Positions 1 through 7,899 of a DNA stretch of 12,790 bases are shown one piece after another (the first letter of the stretch is position 1; each line of letters begins with the position of its first letter). The stretch is from NCBI GenBank assembly GCA_934565615.1, contig CAKTIH010000063.1:1-12790 (forward strand), written 5' to 3'. The notes under the pieces are model-generated. The model searched no databases. It saw only the letters and a list, made by a program, of their open reading frames with translations, and was not told the origin of the DNA. The position numbers were made by a program, and so were the translations under genes. The stretch comes from an uncultured Oscillospiraceae bacterium (lineage in GTDB: Bacteria > Bacillota > Clostridia > Oscillospirales > Oscillospiraceae).

Positions 1-99
1 GGCAGCAACAGCGGCAATACCGGCAACACCGGCAACACCGGCAACACCAGCAATACCGGCAACAGCGGCAACAATAACAGCGGCAATAACAGCAGCACC
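1..99 (+). repeat. Gly/Asn/Thr linker encoded by 9-base tandem units
   Basis: This is a low-complexity stretch built from imperfect 9-base units close to ACCGGCAAC. The cleanest uninterrupted copies lie at about 19-45. It is in frame with the large coding region and encodes repeated Gly-Asn-Thr and Gly-Asn-Ser triplets, followed by Ser/Thr and a KK pair. It probably forms a flexible linker between an upstream domain outside the window and the repeat domains that follow. Gain or loss of units by slippage would keep the frame, so linker length could vary between strains. Confidence 0.75.
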
Positions 100-3000
100 A
101 AGAAGTACAGCATTACTCCCAATATCAATACCGCTTACGGCACCATGACCTTCTATGTCAACAACGCCACAGTCAGCTCTGCGGCAGCGGGCGATAAGGT
201 CACAGTCGATGTCAACACCACCGACGGCAAGGCAATAAGCGGTCTGGTCGTCAAGCATGCTGACGGCAGCGCGGACGTCAAGCTTGAGGGCAACACCTTC
301 ATCATGCCCGGCTGCAACGTCCGTGTCGACGCCGAGATCCAGAGCGGCTACAATATCGAGATCGAGAGCAACTATCCCACCATCACCGCGGCTACCGTTG
401 GCGGCGTTTCCGCAAGCTCCGCTTCTCAGGGCGCAAATGTCAAGATAGTCAGCACCGATCCTGGCTACATGGTCGATTCCGCTACCGTGTACTATACGAC
501 TTGGCTCGGAATAAAGAAGTTCGTCTCCGTGAACGACGCGATGTGCTTCATCATGCCGACTGACGATGTCACCGTAAAGGCGACTCTCAAGGCCGTGCCT
601 ACATATAACTTCTACAGAGCTGACTGCGTCAACGGCAGCTTTGACCTTCAGGTAAACGGCTTCAGCGCAAGCAAGGCTGCGAAGGGCGCACAGGTGTCTA
701 TCGCCTGGAAGGCAATGGACGGCTATACTCTTACCAGAATCAATGTGACCGAGGCAGTGTCCAAAAAGAACATAAACGTTCTTAATAACTCCTTCACCAT
801 GCCCGGCTGCGATGTAAATGTAGAGCTGAGATTCGGCAAGACCGATAACGCGATCGTCATCAACGCTGCGCTGGGCGGCAAGCTGGTAGCCTACGATTAT
901 GAGAGCGGCGTGAAGGGAAGTCTGATTACAGAGGCTATGACGGGTGATAAGGTTCTCATTGAGGGCGAGCCCGATACGGCTGAAGGCTTTGACTGTGATT
1001 TCAGTCTCACTGTTACCCGCAACGCGGACGGGAACCTTGTTAAGACCGATAAGGTAGTGTCGACTTCGACAGCCTGCGCGTACGCTTTCACAATGCCCGC
1101 AGGCGGAGTTACGGTCGACGGACAGTTTAACGGGAAAGATATGGATCTCACCGTTGACTTCCCGAACAGCAGCGGCAACGAGAACAGTGTCACCGTTAAC
1201 GGCAATACAATAAAAGACACTTTCAATACGACAGAAAGAACAGACTCCTTTGCTGTCGGCAGCAAGGTCGCCTTCAGCACCTTGGCAAGAGACGGTTATG
1301 CCTTCAACAAGTTTGAGGTATATGTCAACGGCGAGTATAGTGTCGAACTTAGCGAGCTTGTAAACACTCAGGGCTACTTCCTCATGCCTAACGGTAAGGT
1401 TGTCGTCAAAGCATTCTTCCAGACCGACGCAATACCTCTTGAGGCAGCAACCATCAAGGGCAGCGGCGATGTAAGCTATCAGGTTTCCACTGACAGCACC
1501 AACGGCAAGGACGGCACATATATGACCGCCTGCAGCAGCAAGGTCGGCGACTGGGTCAAGATCGTTGTCAAGCCCAACAGGGAGGGCTACGTTGTACCCG
1601 AGAATGCTATCCTTGTAGTCGACAAGGCGACCGGTAAGTCCATTAAGCTTACGAAGATCAGTGACAACAGCTACGCGTTCCAGATGCCTTCGCAGGGCGT
1701 GAACGTCACCGTAATTCTGGTTGGAGACCCGCACCAGCTCGTGCTCAAGACTGTGAATGCGGACAACAACAGCACGACTGATCTCCAGGGCAAGAGCCTG
1801 TGGCAGATATCCATCGAGGGAGACTGGCCCATAGTCGAAAACGATCCGACCGGCAACAAGACTGCGGCTGATGTTAAGGCCAACGACCCGATACTCCTCA
1901 CTCTCACCGAGCCCGGTGCCGCAAACTATGTGATCGAGAAGGTCGAACTCAAGACCGTTGGCGGTGCATACGCGGGCGGGGTCGAGTATACTGGCAGCGA
2001 GTACTACTTCGCTATGCCTGACGCGAATACGATCTGCACCGTATACCTCAAGGCGAAGAGCTCCAATGACGTGTCTCTCGTCGGCTGCCTCAGCTATGAC
2101 AGCTCTCGCGGCAGCGCGAACTTCGAGAAGGCCGGCACCACCGGCACCAAGGGTACGGTAATAAGCTCCTGCAAGGTCGGCGACACCATCATGGTCCGCG
2201 CGACCGCGGCTGAAGGCTACACTCTTACCGAGGACGATATCGTCATCACCAGAGCTGACGGCGGTACGCTCACTAAGGGAACTGATGTCGCAGATGGCAA
2301 CTTCAGACCTGAAAAAGATGGTGGTGGTAAGGTCATCGGCTGGACGTTCAATATGCCTCAGGGCGGCGTGCGCGTCACGGTCAACTTCAAGCCGACCGAG
2401 GCTCACGGCATCAGCCTTGAGATCAAAGATCAGGATGGCAACCTCCTGAATGGCCAGGGCTACGTGGCTGTCCAGTATGGTGGAAATAGCTTCACCGACA
2501 TCAGCACCGATCTCGGTAAGGTTCCCTACGGCTCCGCAGTGACCGTCTCGCTGACCGACGTCGGCAAGAGCCTCTACAGTTTGACTAAGGTCACCGTGGA
2601 TGGCATCACCTGCTACGACAACGGCAGCTACTACGGCTTCTACATGCCGAACAAGGATGCAGTTATCAAAGTCACGCTGACTGAAAAGACTTCTGTACCC
2701 ACGTCCTTCGATATATACAGTAGCAGCGATTTCAGCAAGGGCACCGTCGGGTTCTATGATGTTGGCGGAAACCCGGTCACGTCGGCTCAGAAGGGAGTAA
2801 ATGTTGATATTACATTTACTCCGGCTGCGGGCTACATGCTTGATAGCTACACCATTGTCCGCAACACTGATAATGTGACCGTCAAGGAAGAAAACGCACT
2901 TGCTAAGGATACCTATACCGTCACTATACCGATGGAGGAAGATAATATCACCGTTACCGCCAACTTCGTGAATAAGGTCTTTAAGGCTAAGATCAAGCTT

Positions 3001-3297
3001 GTCGGTGCGGACGGCACCACGGCAATCACTGACCCGAACCTCGTTCAGTTCAAGGGCACAGACGGCAAGTATAAGGCTGTGAAAGACGGCTCCGAGGTGG
3101 AGGTCGTATTCGATAACAACGTAAACATCGGTCTTACCTCCACCGGCAGCGGCTATAAGATCACAAATTACAAGATCTTGAATGCCAGCACACCCGCAGG
3201 CGAGCTCGCTAATACTAAGTGCGACTGCAATGACTTCAACTTCAAGGTAACCAAAGACGGCGTTTCCGAGATCACAATTACCCTCGAGGTCAAGTAA
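1..3297 (+). CDS. Large surface/secreted protein with InlB-B-like repeats, 5' end missing
   Basis: The frame is open from the first base, so the true start lies upstream; 1098 codons are visible before the TAA. An ATG at 145 is in frame, but it lies inside the protein and has no ribosome binding site. After the G/N/S/T linker come about ten modules of 80-113 residues. Each ends in an aromatic-x-Met-Pro turn followed by a V-x-V strand, for example FIMPGCNVRV, FTMPGCDVNV, FTMPAGGVTV, FLMPNGKVVV and FNMPQGGVRV, at window residues near 100, 183, 265, 363, 460, 560, 670, 783 and 880. A degenerate copy (IPMEEDNITV) is near 976. This matches the divergent InlB B-repeat (Flg_new_2-like) fold of Gram-positive surface proteins. 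The C-terminus ends in a beta-rich segment with no LPXTG, hydrophobic tail or basic anchor, so any anchor or signal peptide must be upstream. The ligand is unknown; adhesion or cell-surface display is inference. Confidence 0.85.
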   Translation, partial: GSNSGNTGNTGNTGNTSNTGNSGNNNSGNNSSTKKYSITPNINTAYGTMTFYVNNATVSSAAAGDKVTVDVNTTDGKAISGLVVKHADGSADVKLEGNTFIMPGCNVRVDAEIQSGYNIEIESNYPTITAATVGGVSASSASQGANVKIVSTDPGYMVDSATVYYTTWLGIKKFVSVNDAMCFIMPTDDVTVKATLKAVPTYNFYRADCVNGSFDLQVNGFSASKAAKGAQVSIAWKAMDGYTLTRINVTEAVSKKNINVLNNSFTMPGCDVNVELRFGKTDNAIVINAALGGKLVAYDYESGVKGSLITEAMTGDKVLIEGEPDTAEGFDCDFSLTVTRNADGNLVKTDKVVSTSTACAYAFTMPAGGVTVDGQFNGKDMDLTVDFPNSSGNENSVTVNGNTIKDTFNTTERTDSFAVGSKVAFSTLARDGYAFNKFEVYVNGEYSVELSELVNTQGYFLMPNGKVVVKAFFQTDAIPLEAATIKGSGDVSYQVSTDSTNGKDGTYMTACSSKVGDWVKIVVKPNREGYVVPENAILVVDKATGKSIKLTKISDNSYAFQMPSQGVNVTVILVGDPHQLVLKTVNADNNSTTDLQGKSLWQISIEGDWPIVENDPTGNKTAADVKANDPILLTLTEPGAANYVIEKVELKTVGGAYAGGVEYTGSEYYFAMPDANTICTVYLKAKSSNDVSLVGCLSYDSSRGSANFEKAGTTGTKGTVISSCKVGDTIMVRATAAEGYTLTEDDIVITRADGGTLTKGTDVADGNFRPEKDGGGKVIGWTFNMPQGGVRVTVNFKPTEAHGISLEIKDQDGNLLNGQGYVAVQYGGNSFTDISTDLGKVPYGSAVTVSLTDVGKSLYSLTKVTVDGITCYDNGSYYGFYMPNKDAVIKVTLTEKTSVPTSFDIYSSSDFSKGTVGFYDVGGNPVTSAQKGVNVDITFTPAAGYMLDSYTIVRNTDNVTVKEENALAKDTYTVTIPMEEDNITVTANFVNKVFKAKIKLVGADGTTAITDPNLVQFKGTDGKYKAVKDGSEVEVVFDNNVNIGLTSTGSGYKITNYKILNASTPAGELANTKCDCNDFNFKVTKDGVSEITITLEVK

Positions 3298-3319
3298 GAC
3301 CTAATCAAAATGTCCCCCT

Positions 3320-3350
3320 AACCGGCAGGGCTTCGGCTCTGTCGGTTTTT
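3320..3350 (+). terminator. Rho-independent terminator with UUCG tetraloop
   Basis: The stem runs from AACCGGCAGGGC to GCTCTGTCGGTT with two G-U pairs. It closes on a TTCG tetraloop at 3332-3335 and runs into a T5 tract (3346-3350). It starts 23 bases after the stop of the large surface-protein gene and should end that transcript. Confidence 0.9.
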
Positions 3351-3402
3351 ATATCTCGCTGTGATGCGAGGCACTACAATGTTTTACCGGCAGAGGTCTG
3401 GC

Positions 3403-3431
3403 TTGCGCTGGCTAAGTTTTAAGGTTATAAT
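3403..3431 (+). promoter_or_regulatory. Probable sigma-A-type promoter for the 3468 gene
   Basis: A perfect TATAAT at 3426-3431 is preceded after 17 bases by TTGCGC (3403-3408). It lies 36 bases upstream of the GTG start and downstream of the previous terminator, as expected for an independently transcribed gene. Confidence 0.6.
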
Positions 3432-3467
3432 GTACTAAGCCTATACCGAACCGAGAGGAGATCGCCT

Positions 3468-3872
3468 GTGGATACTGGTGCAGATATAAATATATGCGCG
3501 CAGCAGCGCGGCCGAGCTATTGACGCGCTGAAGGAAAGCCCGTCTGAAGAAGCACTCTGGAAATGCGTGGTCTTGTTCCGCGGCTGTGAATTAAAAACCA
3601 TGTCCGGCTTACCGTTCAGCTACAAGCTGAAAGTCGGGCGCGACGGTGAGTTCACAAAGGAGCTTTGGATCGACCGCAGGGAGAGCAGCAAAAGCCTTGC
3701 CTGGAGCTCGATACTGCTGGCCTATAAGAACATCGGGAAAATCGGGGAAGTTGTGGACAGACCTAAGGCGCTTGGCGATATCCGCGGCGTGTCTTACATT
3801 TACGGAATGTTCTATCGTTTCGGCCTGATCGATGTGCCGGACAAGGTCAAAGGAAAAATGACACTAAACTAA
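3468..3872 (+). CDS. Conserved small protein of unknown function (Clostridia type)
   Basis: This encodes 134 residues. The GTG start is chosen because GAGAGGAG (3453-3460) sits 7 bases upstream and no better start is seen. There is no signal peptide or membrane segment, so it is probably cytoplasmic. The N-terminal third is helical and acidic/basic. The middle carries CVVLFRGCELKTMSGLPFSY, followed by a basic stretch with a charged R-R-E-S-S-K-S segment. The C-terminal part has the GVSYIYGMFYRFGLID signature. I recall similar small proteins in Clostridia, with a short GC-x-F/L-T-x-x-GLPF-Y core and a G-x-SY-Y-x-F-R-G/L-I tail, but I know of no assigned function. It has its own promoter and terminator, so it looks monocistronic. 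It is convergent with the histidine kinase gene, which says nothing about its role. Confidence 0.75.
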   Translation: MDTGADINICAQQRGRAIDALKESPSEEALWKCVVLFRGCELKTMSGLPFSYKLKVGRDGEFTKELWIDRRESSKSLAWSSILLAYKNIGKIGEVVDRPKALGDIRGVSYIYGMFYRFGLIDVPDKVKGKMTLN

Positions 3873-3909
3873 AGGTTGGGGTGACCGTTTCGCGGTTACC
3901 CCAACCTTT
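3871..3909. terminator. Shared bidirectional terminator hairpin
   Basis: A 17-base-pair stem has one G-T pair (3871-3887 with 3893-3909) and a five-base loop. It begins AAAGG and ends CCTTT, so both strands present a short U tract at the base. It overlaps the TAA of the 3468 gene by two bases and lies 27 bases beyond the stop of the histidine kinase gene on the other strand. It can therefore serve both convergent transcripts. Confidence 0.85.
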
Positions 3910-3936
3910 ATCTTGGAAGCTATACTATTCTTTGGC

Positions 3937-4986
3937 TCACACCACCGGGAGCTTAACTACAAATTCCGTCCCCGCGTCCTCGCTGCTCGTTACGCTTATC
4001 GTGCCGTGCGCAGCGCTTACGATCTTCCTGACGAGCGCGAGCCCGAGCCCGTTGCCCTCGGCGGCATGGGAGTTGTCGACCTGATAGAACTTGTTGAATA
4101 TCCTGTCTATATCGGCTTCGGGAATTGGAAGCCCGTTGTCCCAAATCGAGAATGTCACACTGCCGTCAAGCTGCTTCAGGCGTATTCTTATCTGTCCGTT
4201 CTGAGGGGAGAACTTCACAGCATTGTCGATAAGATTCAGCCACACATGGCTCAGAAGATTTTCAAAGCCCGTGTATTCTATCTCGTCAAGGTCGATGTCG
4301 AATTCGATCTCTTTCTTTTCCCACTTGCTCTCGAGTGCAAGTATGGACTGACGTACCTGCTCGTCAAGCCGGAAGGTTGAGGTCTTGGGACTGATCGTCT
4401 GGTTGTTGACCTTGGAGAGCAGCAGGATGTTTCCGACAAGGTCGGACAGACGGCGCGTGTTGAAAATTATCTTATCGATGTATGCGTTCTTCTGTTCGTC
4501 GCTAAGCTGATTATCCTGAAGCAGAGAGGCATAGCCCTCAATGGCATTTATCGGGGTCTTGAACTCGTGGGACACATTGCTTACAAAATCGGTCTGGAGA
4601 GTTTCTGTGTTGCCAAGCTCCTTGACCATAGTATTAAAGCTGCCGTAGACCTCGCGCACGTCGCGCATCCTGCTGCTGCAGTCAAGGCGCACGGAGAAAT
4701 CTCCGCCTGCGACCTTGCGCATCGCGTCGCCGAGCTTCATCATCGGGCTTACGAATATCTTGCTCAGCCCCACGGCGATAGCTGCACCGGACAGAATACT
4801 GATCAGCAGGACGCGGATCGTATACGGCATGCCGAGCCATACGCCGAGCTTGCGGTTGAGCAGCCATACAATGGCCAGCGCGAGAGCCGTTGACAGAAGC
4901 GAGCCGATGAACGCGGCCGAGGAGAATATAAAGCCGTAGTTGATTTTTGAACGCTTTACCGGAGCGGGCTTTTGCGGTTTAGTCAT
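3937..4986 (-). CDS. Membrane sensor histidine kinase (HAMP-HisKA-HATPase)
   Basis: This encodes 349 residues. It has a short basic cytoplasmic N-terminus, membrane helices at about 18-43 and 58-77 with only some 14 residues between them, and a HAMP linker at about 78-128. The HisKA H-box is NVSHEFKTPINAIEGY, with the phospho-acceptor His140. An ATPase domain follows, with the N-box NLIDNAVKF (251-259), an F-box-like IFNKFYQ (296-302) and the G2 box GNGLGLAL (311-318). The tiny outside loop suggests intramembrane sensing, or sensing through a partner, rather than a folded external domain. The G1 box reads WDNGLPIPE, with Pro287 where DxGxG kinases carry the second glycine. The start codon overlaps the stop of the upstream regulator in ATGA, so the two are translationally coupled and certainly partners. 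The signal and targets cannot be read from the sequence. Confidence 0.93.
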   Translation of the reverse strand: MTKPQKPAPVKRSKINYGFIFSSAAFIGSLLSTALALAIVWLLNRKLGVWLGMPYTIRVLLISILSGAAIAVGLSKIFVSPMMKLGDAMRKVAGGDFSVRLDCSSRMRDVREVYGSFNTMVKELGNTETLQTDFVSNVSHEFKTPINAIEGYASLLQDNQLSDEQKNAYIDKIIFNTRRLSDLVGNILLLSKVNNQTISPKTSTFRLDEQVRQSILALESKWEKKEIEFDIDLDEIEYTGFENLLSHVWLNLIDNAVKFSPQNGQIRIRLKQLDGSVTFSIWDNGLPIPEADIDRIFNKFYQVDNSHAAEGNGLGLALVRKIVSAAHGTISVTSSEDAGTEFVVKLPVV

Positions 4987-5654
4987 GCCTTTACCACCTT
5001 GTACCCGACACCGCGCATGGTGACTATCTTGAAATCCTTGCTGTCGCGGAAGCGGTCACGCAGCCTGCCGATGTGGACATCGACAGTGTGCGTGTCAGTG
5101 TCGGAATCATAGCCCCATATATCGTCCATGAGCTGCTGGCGCGTAAAGATGCGGCCGGGGAAGGAGGCCATTTTATACAGAAGCATGAACTCCTTCTGCG
5201 GCAGAACGGCGCTCTGCCCATCCCACGTGACGGTGAGTGAGTCGCACTCCATCACCGTGCCGCCTATTACGAGCCGCCGGTCGTTTATCATCTGCGCCCG
5301 ACGCAGCAGCGCGCCGACGCGCAGCACCATCTCGTTTACGTTGACGGGCTTTACCATATAGTCGTCGGTACCGGAAACAAAGCCCATGCGCATATCGTCA
5401 AAAGCATCCTTGGCGGTTATCATCATCACCGGGATGCTGTACCCGGCGGCACGCAGGGAGCTTACAAGCTCGTACCCGTCCATCTCCGGCATCATGATGT
5501 CAGAGATTATTATGTCGTAATAACCCTTGTCCAAGGCGTCCAGCGCTTCCTTGCCGTTGCAGACGCCGGTGACGCTATAGCCGTTTTTTATGAGGACATG
5601 GGAAAACAACTGCCGAAGCTCGCTGTCATCCTCGGCAATAAGAATCTTGAACAT
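4983..5654 (-). CDS. OmpR/PhoB-family response regulator
   Basis: This encodes 223 residues, the usual length for the family. The receiver domain (about 1-120) has the acidic pocket E8/D9/D10, the phospho-acceptor D52 in ISDIMMPEMDGYE, T80, Y99 and K102 in the K-P motif. The C-terminal winged helix (about 127-221) shows the family pattern L-x-x-K-E-F-x-L-L, then VDVHIGRLRDRF for the recognition helix and RGVGYKV in the wing. A GGGAGA ribosome binding site lies about 9 bases before the ATG. It is the first gene of a two-gene unit and its last bases overlap the kinase start. It is probably activated by phosphotransfer from that kinase and binds tandem promoter sites. No paired repeats recognisable as its own operator were found in its leader. 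Confidence 0.95.
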   Translation of the reverse strand: MFKILIAEDDSELRQLFSHVLIKNGYSVTGVCNGKEALDALDKGYYDIIISDIMMPEMDGYELVSSLRAAGYSIPVMMITAKDAFDDMRMGFVSGTDDYMVKPVNVNEMVLRVGALLRRAQMINDRRLVIGGTVMECDSLTVTWDGQSAVLPQKEFMLLYKMASFPGRIFTRQQLMDDIWGYDSDTDTHTVDVHIGRLRDRFRDSKDFKIVTMRGVGYKVVKA

Positions 5655-5689
5655 TGCAGATCATCTCCCGGAAAGCAGAGTATACCTAA

Positions 5690-5718
5690 ATACTAATTCA
5701 TTACAGCCAGATTATCAA
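5690..5718 (-). promoter_or_regulatory. Possible promoter of the two-component operon
   Basis: On the minus strand, TTGATA (5718-5713) is followed after 17 bases by TAGTAT (5695-5690), ahead of the response regulator start at 5654. A TATACT closer to the gene (5684-5679) is an alternative -10 but lacks a recognisable -35. The whole 5655-5830 spacer is AT-rich, so chance matches are likely. Confidence 0.4.
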
Positions 5719-5830
5719 GAAAATTATTAAACTAATGCTCAAATAAATATCAACAATTATTGAGACAAAGAAACCGGTATGCCTAATTCCGACTCCAATG
5801 TATGAAAACCTCCGAAAAACCAAGCTTTGA

Positions 5831-5860
5831 TTGACAGGGGAGTACTATAAGTGGTAAAAT
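5831..5860 (+). promoter_or_regulatory. Probable promoter of rmlAB
   Basis: A perfect TTGACA (5831-5836) is followed after 18 bases by TAAAAT (5855-5860). The start of transcription would fall near 5867, about 33 bases before the rmlA ATG. That agrees with placing the rmlA start at 5900 and not at the ATG at 5870. Confidence 0.65.
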
Positions 5861-5899
5861 TACCATCAGATGACAAGGACACAGAAAGGAAACTATAAC

Positions 5900-6763
5900 A
5901 TGAAGGGAATAATTCTTGCCGGCGGAAAGGGGACACGCCTGTACCCGATGACGCGTGCCGTTTCCAAGCAGCTTCTGCCCATATATGATAAGCCCATGAT
6001 CTATTACCCGCTGTCTGTTTTGATGCTTGCGGGGATAAGAGAGGTGCTTATCATCTCCACGCCCGAGGACACGCCTGTCTATCAGGAGCTTCTCGGCGAC
6101 GGAAAGACGCTTGGCATGCGCCTTGAGTATAAGGTGCAGCAGGCCCCGAAGGGCTTGGCAGAAGCGTTCATTCTCGGTGAGGGGTTCATCGGCGAAGATC
6201 CAGTCTGCCTTATCCTCGGCGATAATATATTCTACGGACAGGCACTGTCTGATTATCTGCGCATCGGCGCGAAGGTGACTGAGGGCGGCATGATTTTCGG
6301 CATTCAGGTCAAGAACCCGACGGCCTTCGGCGTGGTCGAGTTCGACAAGAACATGCGCGCAGTGTCGATCGAAGAAAAGCCCGCAAACCCGAAGAGTAAT
6401 TACGCTGTTCCGGGGCTGTATTTCTACGGCAACAGCGTTGTCGATATTGCGAAGAATATCAAGCCTTCGCCGCGCGGCGAACTTGAGATCACCGCGGTGA
6501 ACAACGAATATCTCAGCCGCGGCGAACTCATGGTAAACCCAATGGGCCGCGGCATGGCATGGCTCGATACCGGTACCCCGGAGGGAATGCTCCAAGCCTC
6601 GCAGTTCGTCGCAACGGTGCAGAGCCGGCAGGGTTTCTACATATCCTGCATCGAAGAGATCGCGTGGCGCAAGGGCTGGATAAGCGATGAGGAGCTTATC
6701 GCGCTTGGCTCCGCGCTCAGAATGACAGACTACGGCCAGTACCTGCTGTCGCTTCCGGAATAA
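5900..6763 (+). CDS. rmlA: Glucose-1-phosphate thymidylyltransferase
   Basis: This encodes 287 residues, the usual RmlA length. It joins dTTP and glucose-1-phosphate to give dTDP-glucose and pyrophosphate, the first step toward dTDP-rhamnose and related deoxysugars, in the cytoplasm. The nucleotide-binding signature LAGGKGTRLYPMT (6-18) is followed by SKQLLPIYDKPMIYYPL, QQAPKGLAEAF (80-90) and LGDNIFYG (106-113), with D108 as the expected metal ligand. Later come EEKP and a GLYFYGNSVV segment. The ATG at 5900 is chosen because AGAAAGGA (5883-5890) lies 9 bases upstream and the protein then begins directly with the first beta strand. The ATG at 5870 in the same frame would add ten unlikely residues and has no ribosome binding site. 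rmlB follows after 22 bases, so the two are co-transcribed. Confidence 0.97.
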   Translation: MKGIILAGGKGTRLYPMTRAVSKQLLPIYDKPMIYYPLSVLMLAGIREVLIISTPEDTPVYQELLGDGKTLGMRLEYKVQQAPKGLAEAFILGEGFIGEDPVCLILGDNIFYGQALSDYLRIGAKVTEGGMIFGIQVKNPTAFGVVEFDKNMRAVSIEEKPANPKSNYAVPGLYFYGNSVVDIAKNIKPSPRGELEITAVNNEYLSRGELMVNPMGRGMAWLDTGTPEGMLQASQFVATVQSRQGFYISCIEEIAWRKGWISDEELIALGSALRMTDYGQYLLSLPE

Positions 6764-6785
6764 ACAGAATAGAAGGAGAACTGTT

Positions 6786-7847
6786 ATGACAACAATACTC
6801 GTCACCGGCGGCGCCGGTTTTATCGGCTCCAACTTTGTCAGATACATGCTCAAGAATTACGAGGATATCACGCTCGTCAATCTTGACCTGCTTACCTATG
6901 CCGGCAATCTTGATAACCTTGCGGGCGTGAGCGACGATAAGCGCTACACCTTCGTCCGCGGCGATATCCATGACGGAACACTTGTCGAGCAGCTTTTTGA
7001 GAAGTACGATTTTGACACAGTCGTGAACTTTGCCGCCGAGAGCCATGTCGACCGCAGCATCACAAACCCGGATATCTTCATGACCACGAACGTCATGGGC
7101 ACGCTGACCCTGATAGATACTGCCAAGCGCCACTGGAAGCTCGCCCCGGACGACAAGTATTCCCGCGACTTCCGCGAGGGCGTGAAGTATCTTCAGGTCT
7201 CGACCGACGAGGTGTACGGCGCGCTCGGCGCGACCGGTATGTTCACCGAGACGACCCCGCTTGCCCCTAACAGCCCGTACTCCGCCTCCAAGGCGTCGGC
7301 GGATATGCTGGTGCGCGCGTACAACAAGACCTATGGCATGCCCGTCAACATCACGCGCTGCTCGAATAACTACGGCCCGTACCAGTTCCCCGAGAAGCTC
7401 ATCCCGCTCATGATCAACAACAGCCTCAATGGTAAGCAGCTTCCTGTATACGGCGACGGTATGCAGATAAGAGACTGGCTGTATGTTGAGGATCACTGCG
7501 CCGCGATAGCGACGGTGCTTGAGAAGGGCACGTCCGGCGAGGTATATAACATCGGCGGCAACAACGAGAGAGCCAATATAGAGATCGTCAAGCTCATCCT
7601 CTCCAACACCGGCAAGAGCGATGACCTTATCGTCCACGTCAAGGATCGCCCCGGCCACGACCGCCGCTACGCGATCGACAACCACAAGATCACGACCGAG
7701 CTTGGGTGGAGCCCAAAGTACACTTTCCAGACCGGTATGGCCAGCACCATCGAGTGGTACCTGCACAACAGAGAATGGATGAATAAGATCGTCTCCGGTG
7801 AATACATGAAGTATTACGAGAAGATGTACGCAAACAACAAAGCCTGA
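6786..7847 (+). CDS. rmlB: dTDP-glucose 4,6-dehydratase
   Basis: This encodes 353 residues, full length for RmlB, an extended short-chain dehydrogenase. It converts dTDP-glucose to dTDP-4-keto-6-deoxyglucose using a bound NAD. The NAD-binding GGAGFIGSNF (8-17) is at the N-terminus. The dehydratase-specific catalytic triplet is in STDEVYG (T140, D141, E142), and the Y165-x-x-x-K169 pair is in SPYSASKAS. Substrate-binding RCSNNYGPYQFPEKLIP (191-207) and GDGMQIRDWLYVEDHC also fit. An AGAAGGAGA ribosome binding site is 6 bases before the ATG. rmlC and rmlD do not follow: a strong hairpin ends the unit. So the rhamnose genes are split, or the product feeds another 6-deoxysugar. Confidence 0.97.
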   Translation: MTTILVTGGAGFIGSNFVRYMLKNYEDITLVNLDLLTYAGNLDNLAGVSDDKRYTFVRGDIHDGTLVEQLFEKYDFDTVVNFAAESHVDRSITNPDIFMTTNVMGTLTLIDTAKRHWKLAPDDKYSRDFREGVKYLQVSTDEVYGALGATGMFTETTPLAPNSPYSASKASADMLVRAYNKTYGMPVNITRCSNNYGPYQFPEKLIPLMINNSLNGKQLPVYGDGMQIRDWLYVEDHCAAIATVLEKGTSGEVYNIGGNNERANIEIVKLILSNTGKSDDLIVHVKDRPGHDRRYAIDNHKITTELGWSPKYTFQTGMASTIEWYLHNREWMNKIVSGEYMKYYEKMYANNKA

Positions 7848-7862
7848 GATAAGCATAAAGTC

Positions 7863-7895
7863 ACATCCCCCTGCCCAAATCGGGCAGGGGGATGT
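7863..7895. terminator. Bidirectional terminator hairpin after rmlB
   Basis: A perfect 14-base-pair stem (ACATCCCCCTGCCC with its complement) closes on the loop AAATC. It lies 15 bases after the rmlB stop and 4 bases beyond the stop of the convergent gene at 7900. The T tracts on either side are weak, but the stem is strong and the position suits both transcripts. Confidence 0.8.
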
Positions 7896-7899
7896 ACGT

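Noticed and set aside
1..99. CRISPR-like or regulatory tandem repeat
   Set aside because: The units are 9 bases, have no spacers and are in frame with a protein. They are a coding linker.
4567..4893. Plus-strand open frame opposite the histidine kinase
   Set aside because: It is the complement of the kinase HAMP and membrane region, with no ribosome binding site and no recognisable protein features.
5870..5899. Earlier ATG for rmlA
   Set aside because: It adds ten residues unlike the family, lacks a ribosome binding site and lies about 3 bases from the predicted transcript start. The ATG at 5900 has AGAAAGGA 9 bases upstream.
5783..6853. Long minus-strand open frame of 356 codons
   Set aside because: It lies antisense to rmlA, whose motifs are unmistakable. 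The translation is rich in His, Arg and Leu with no family pattern and has no ribosome binding site.
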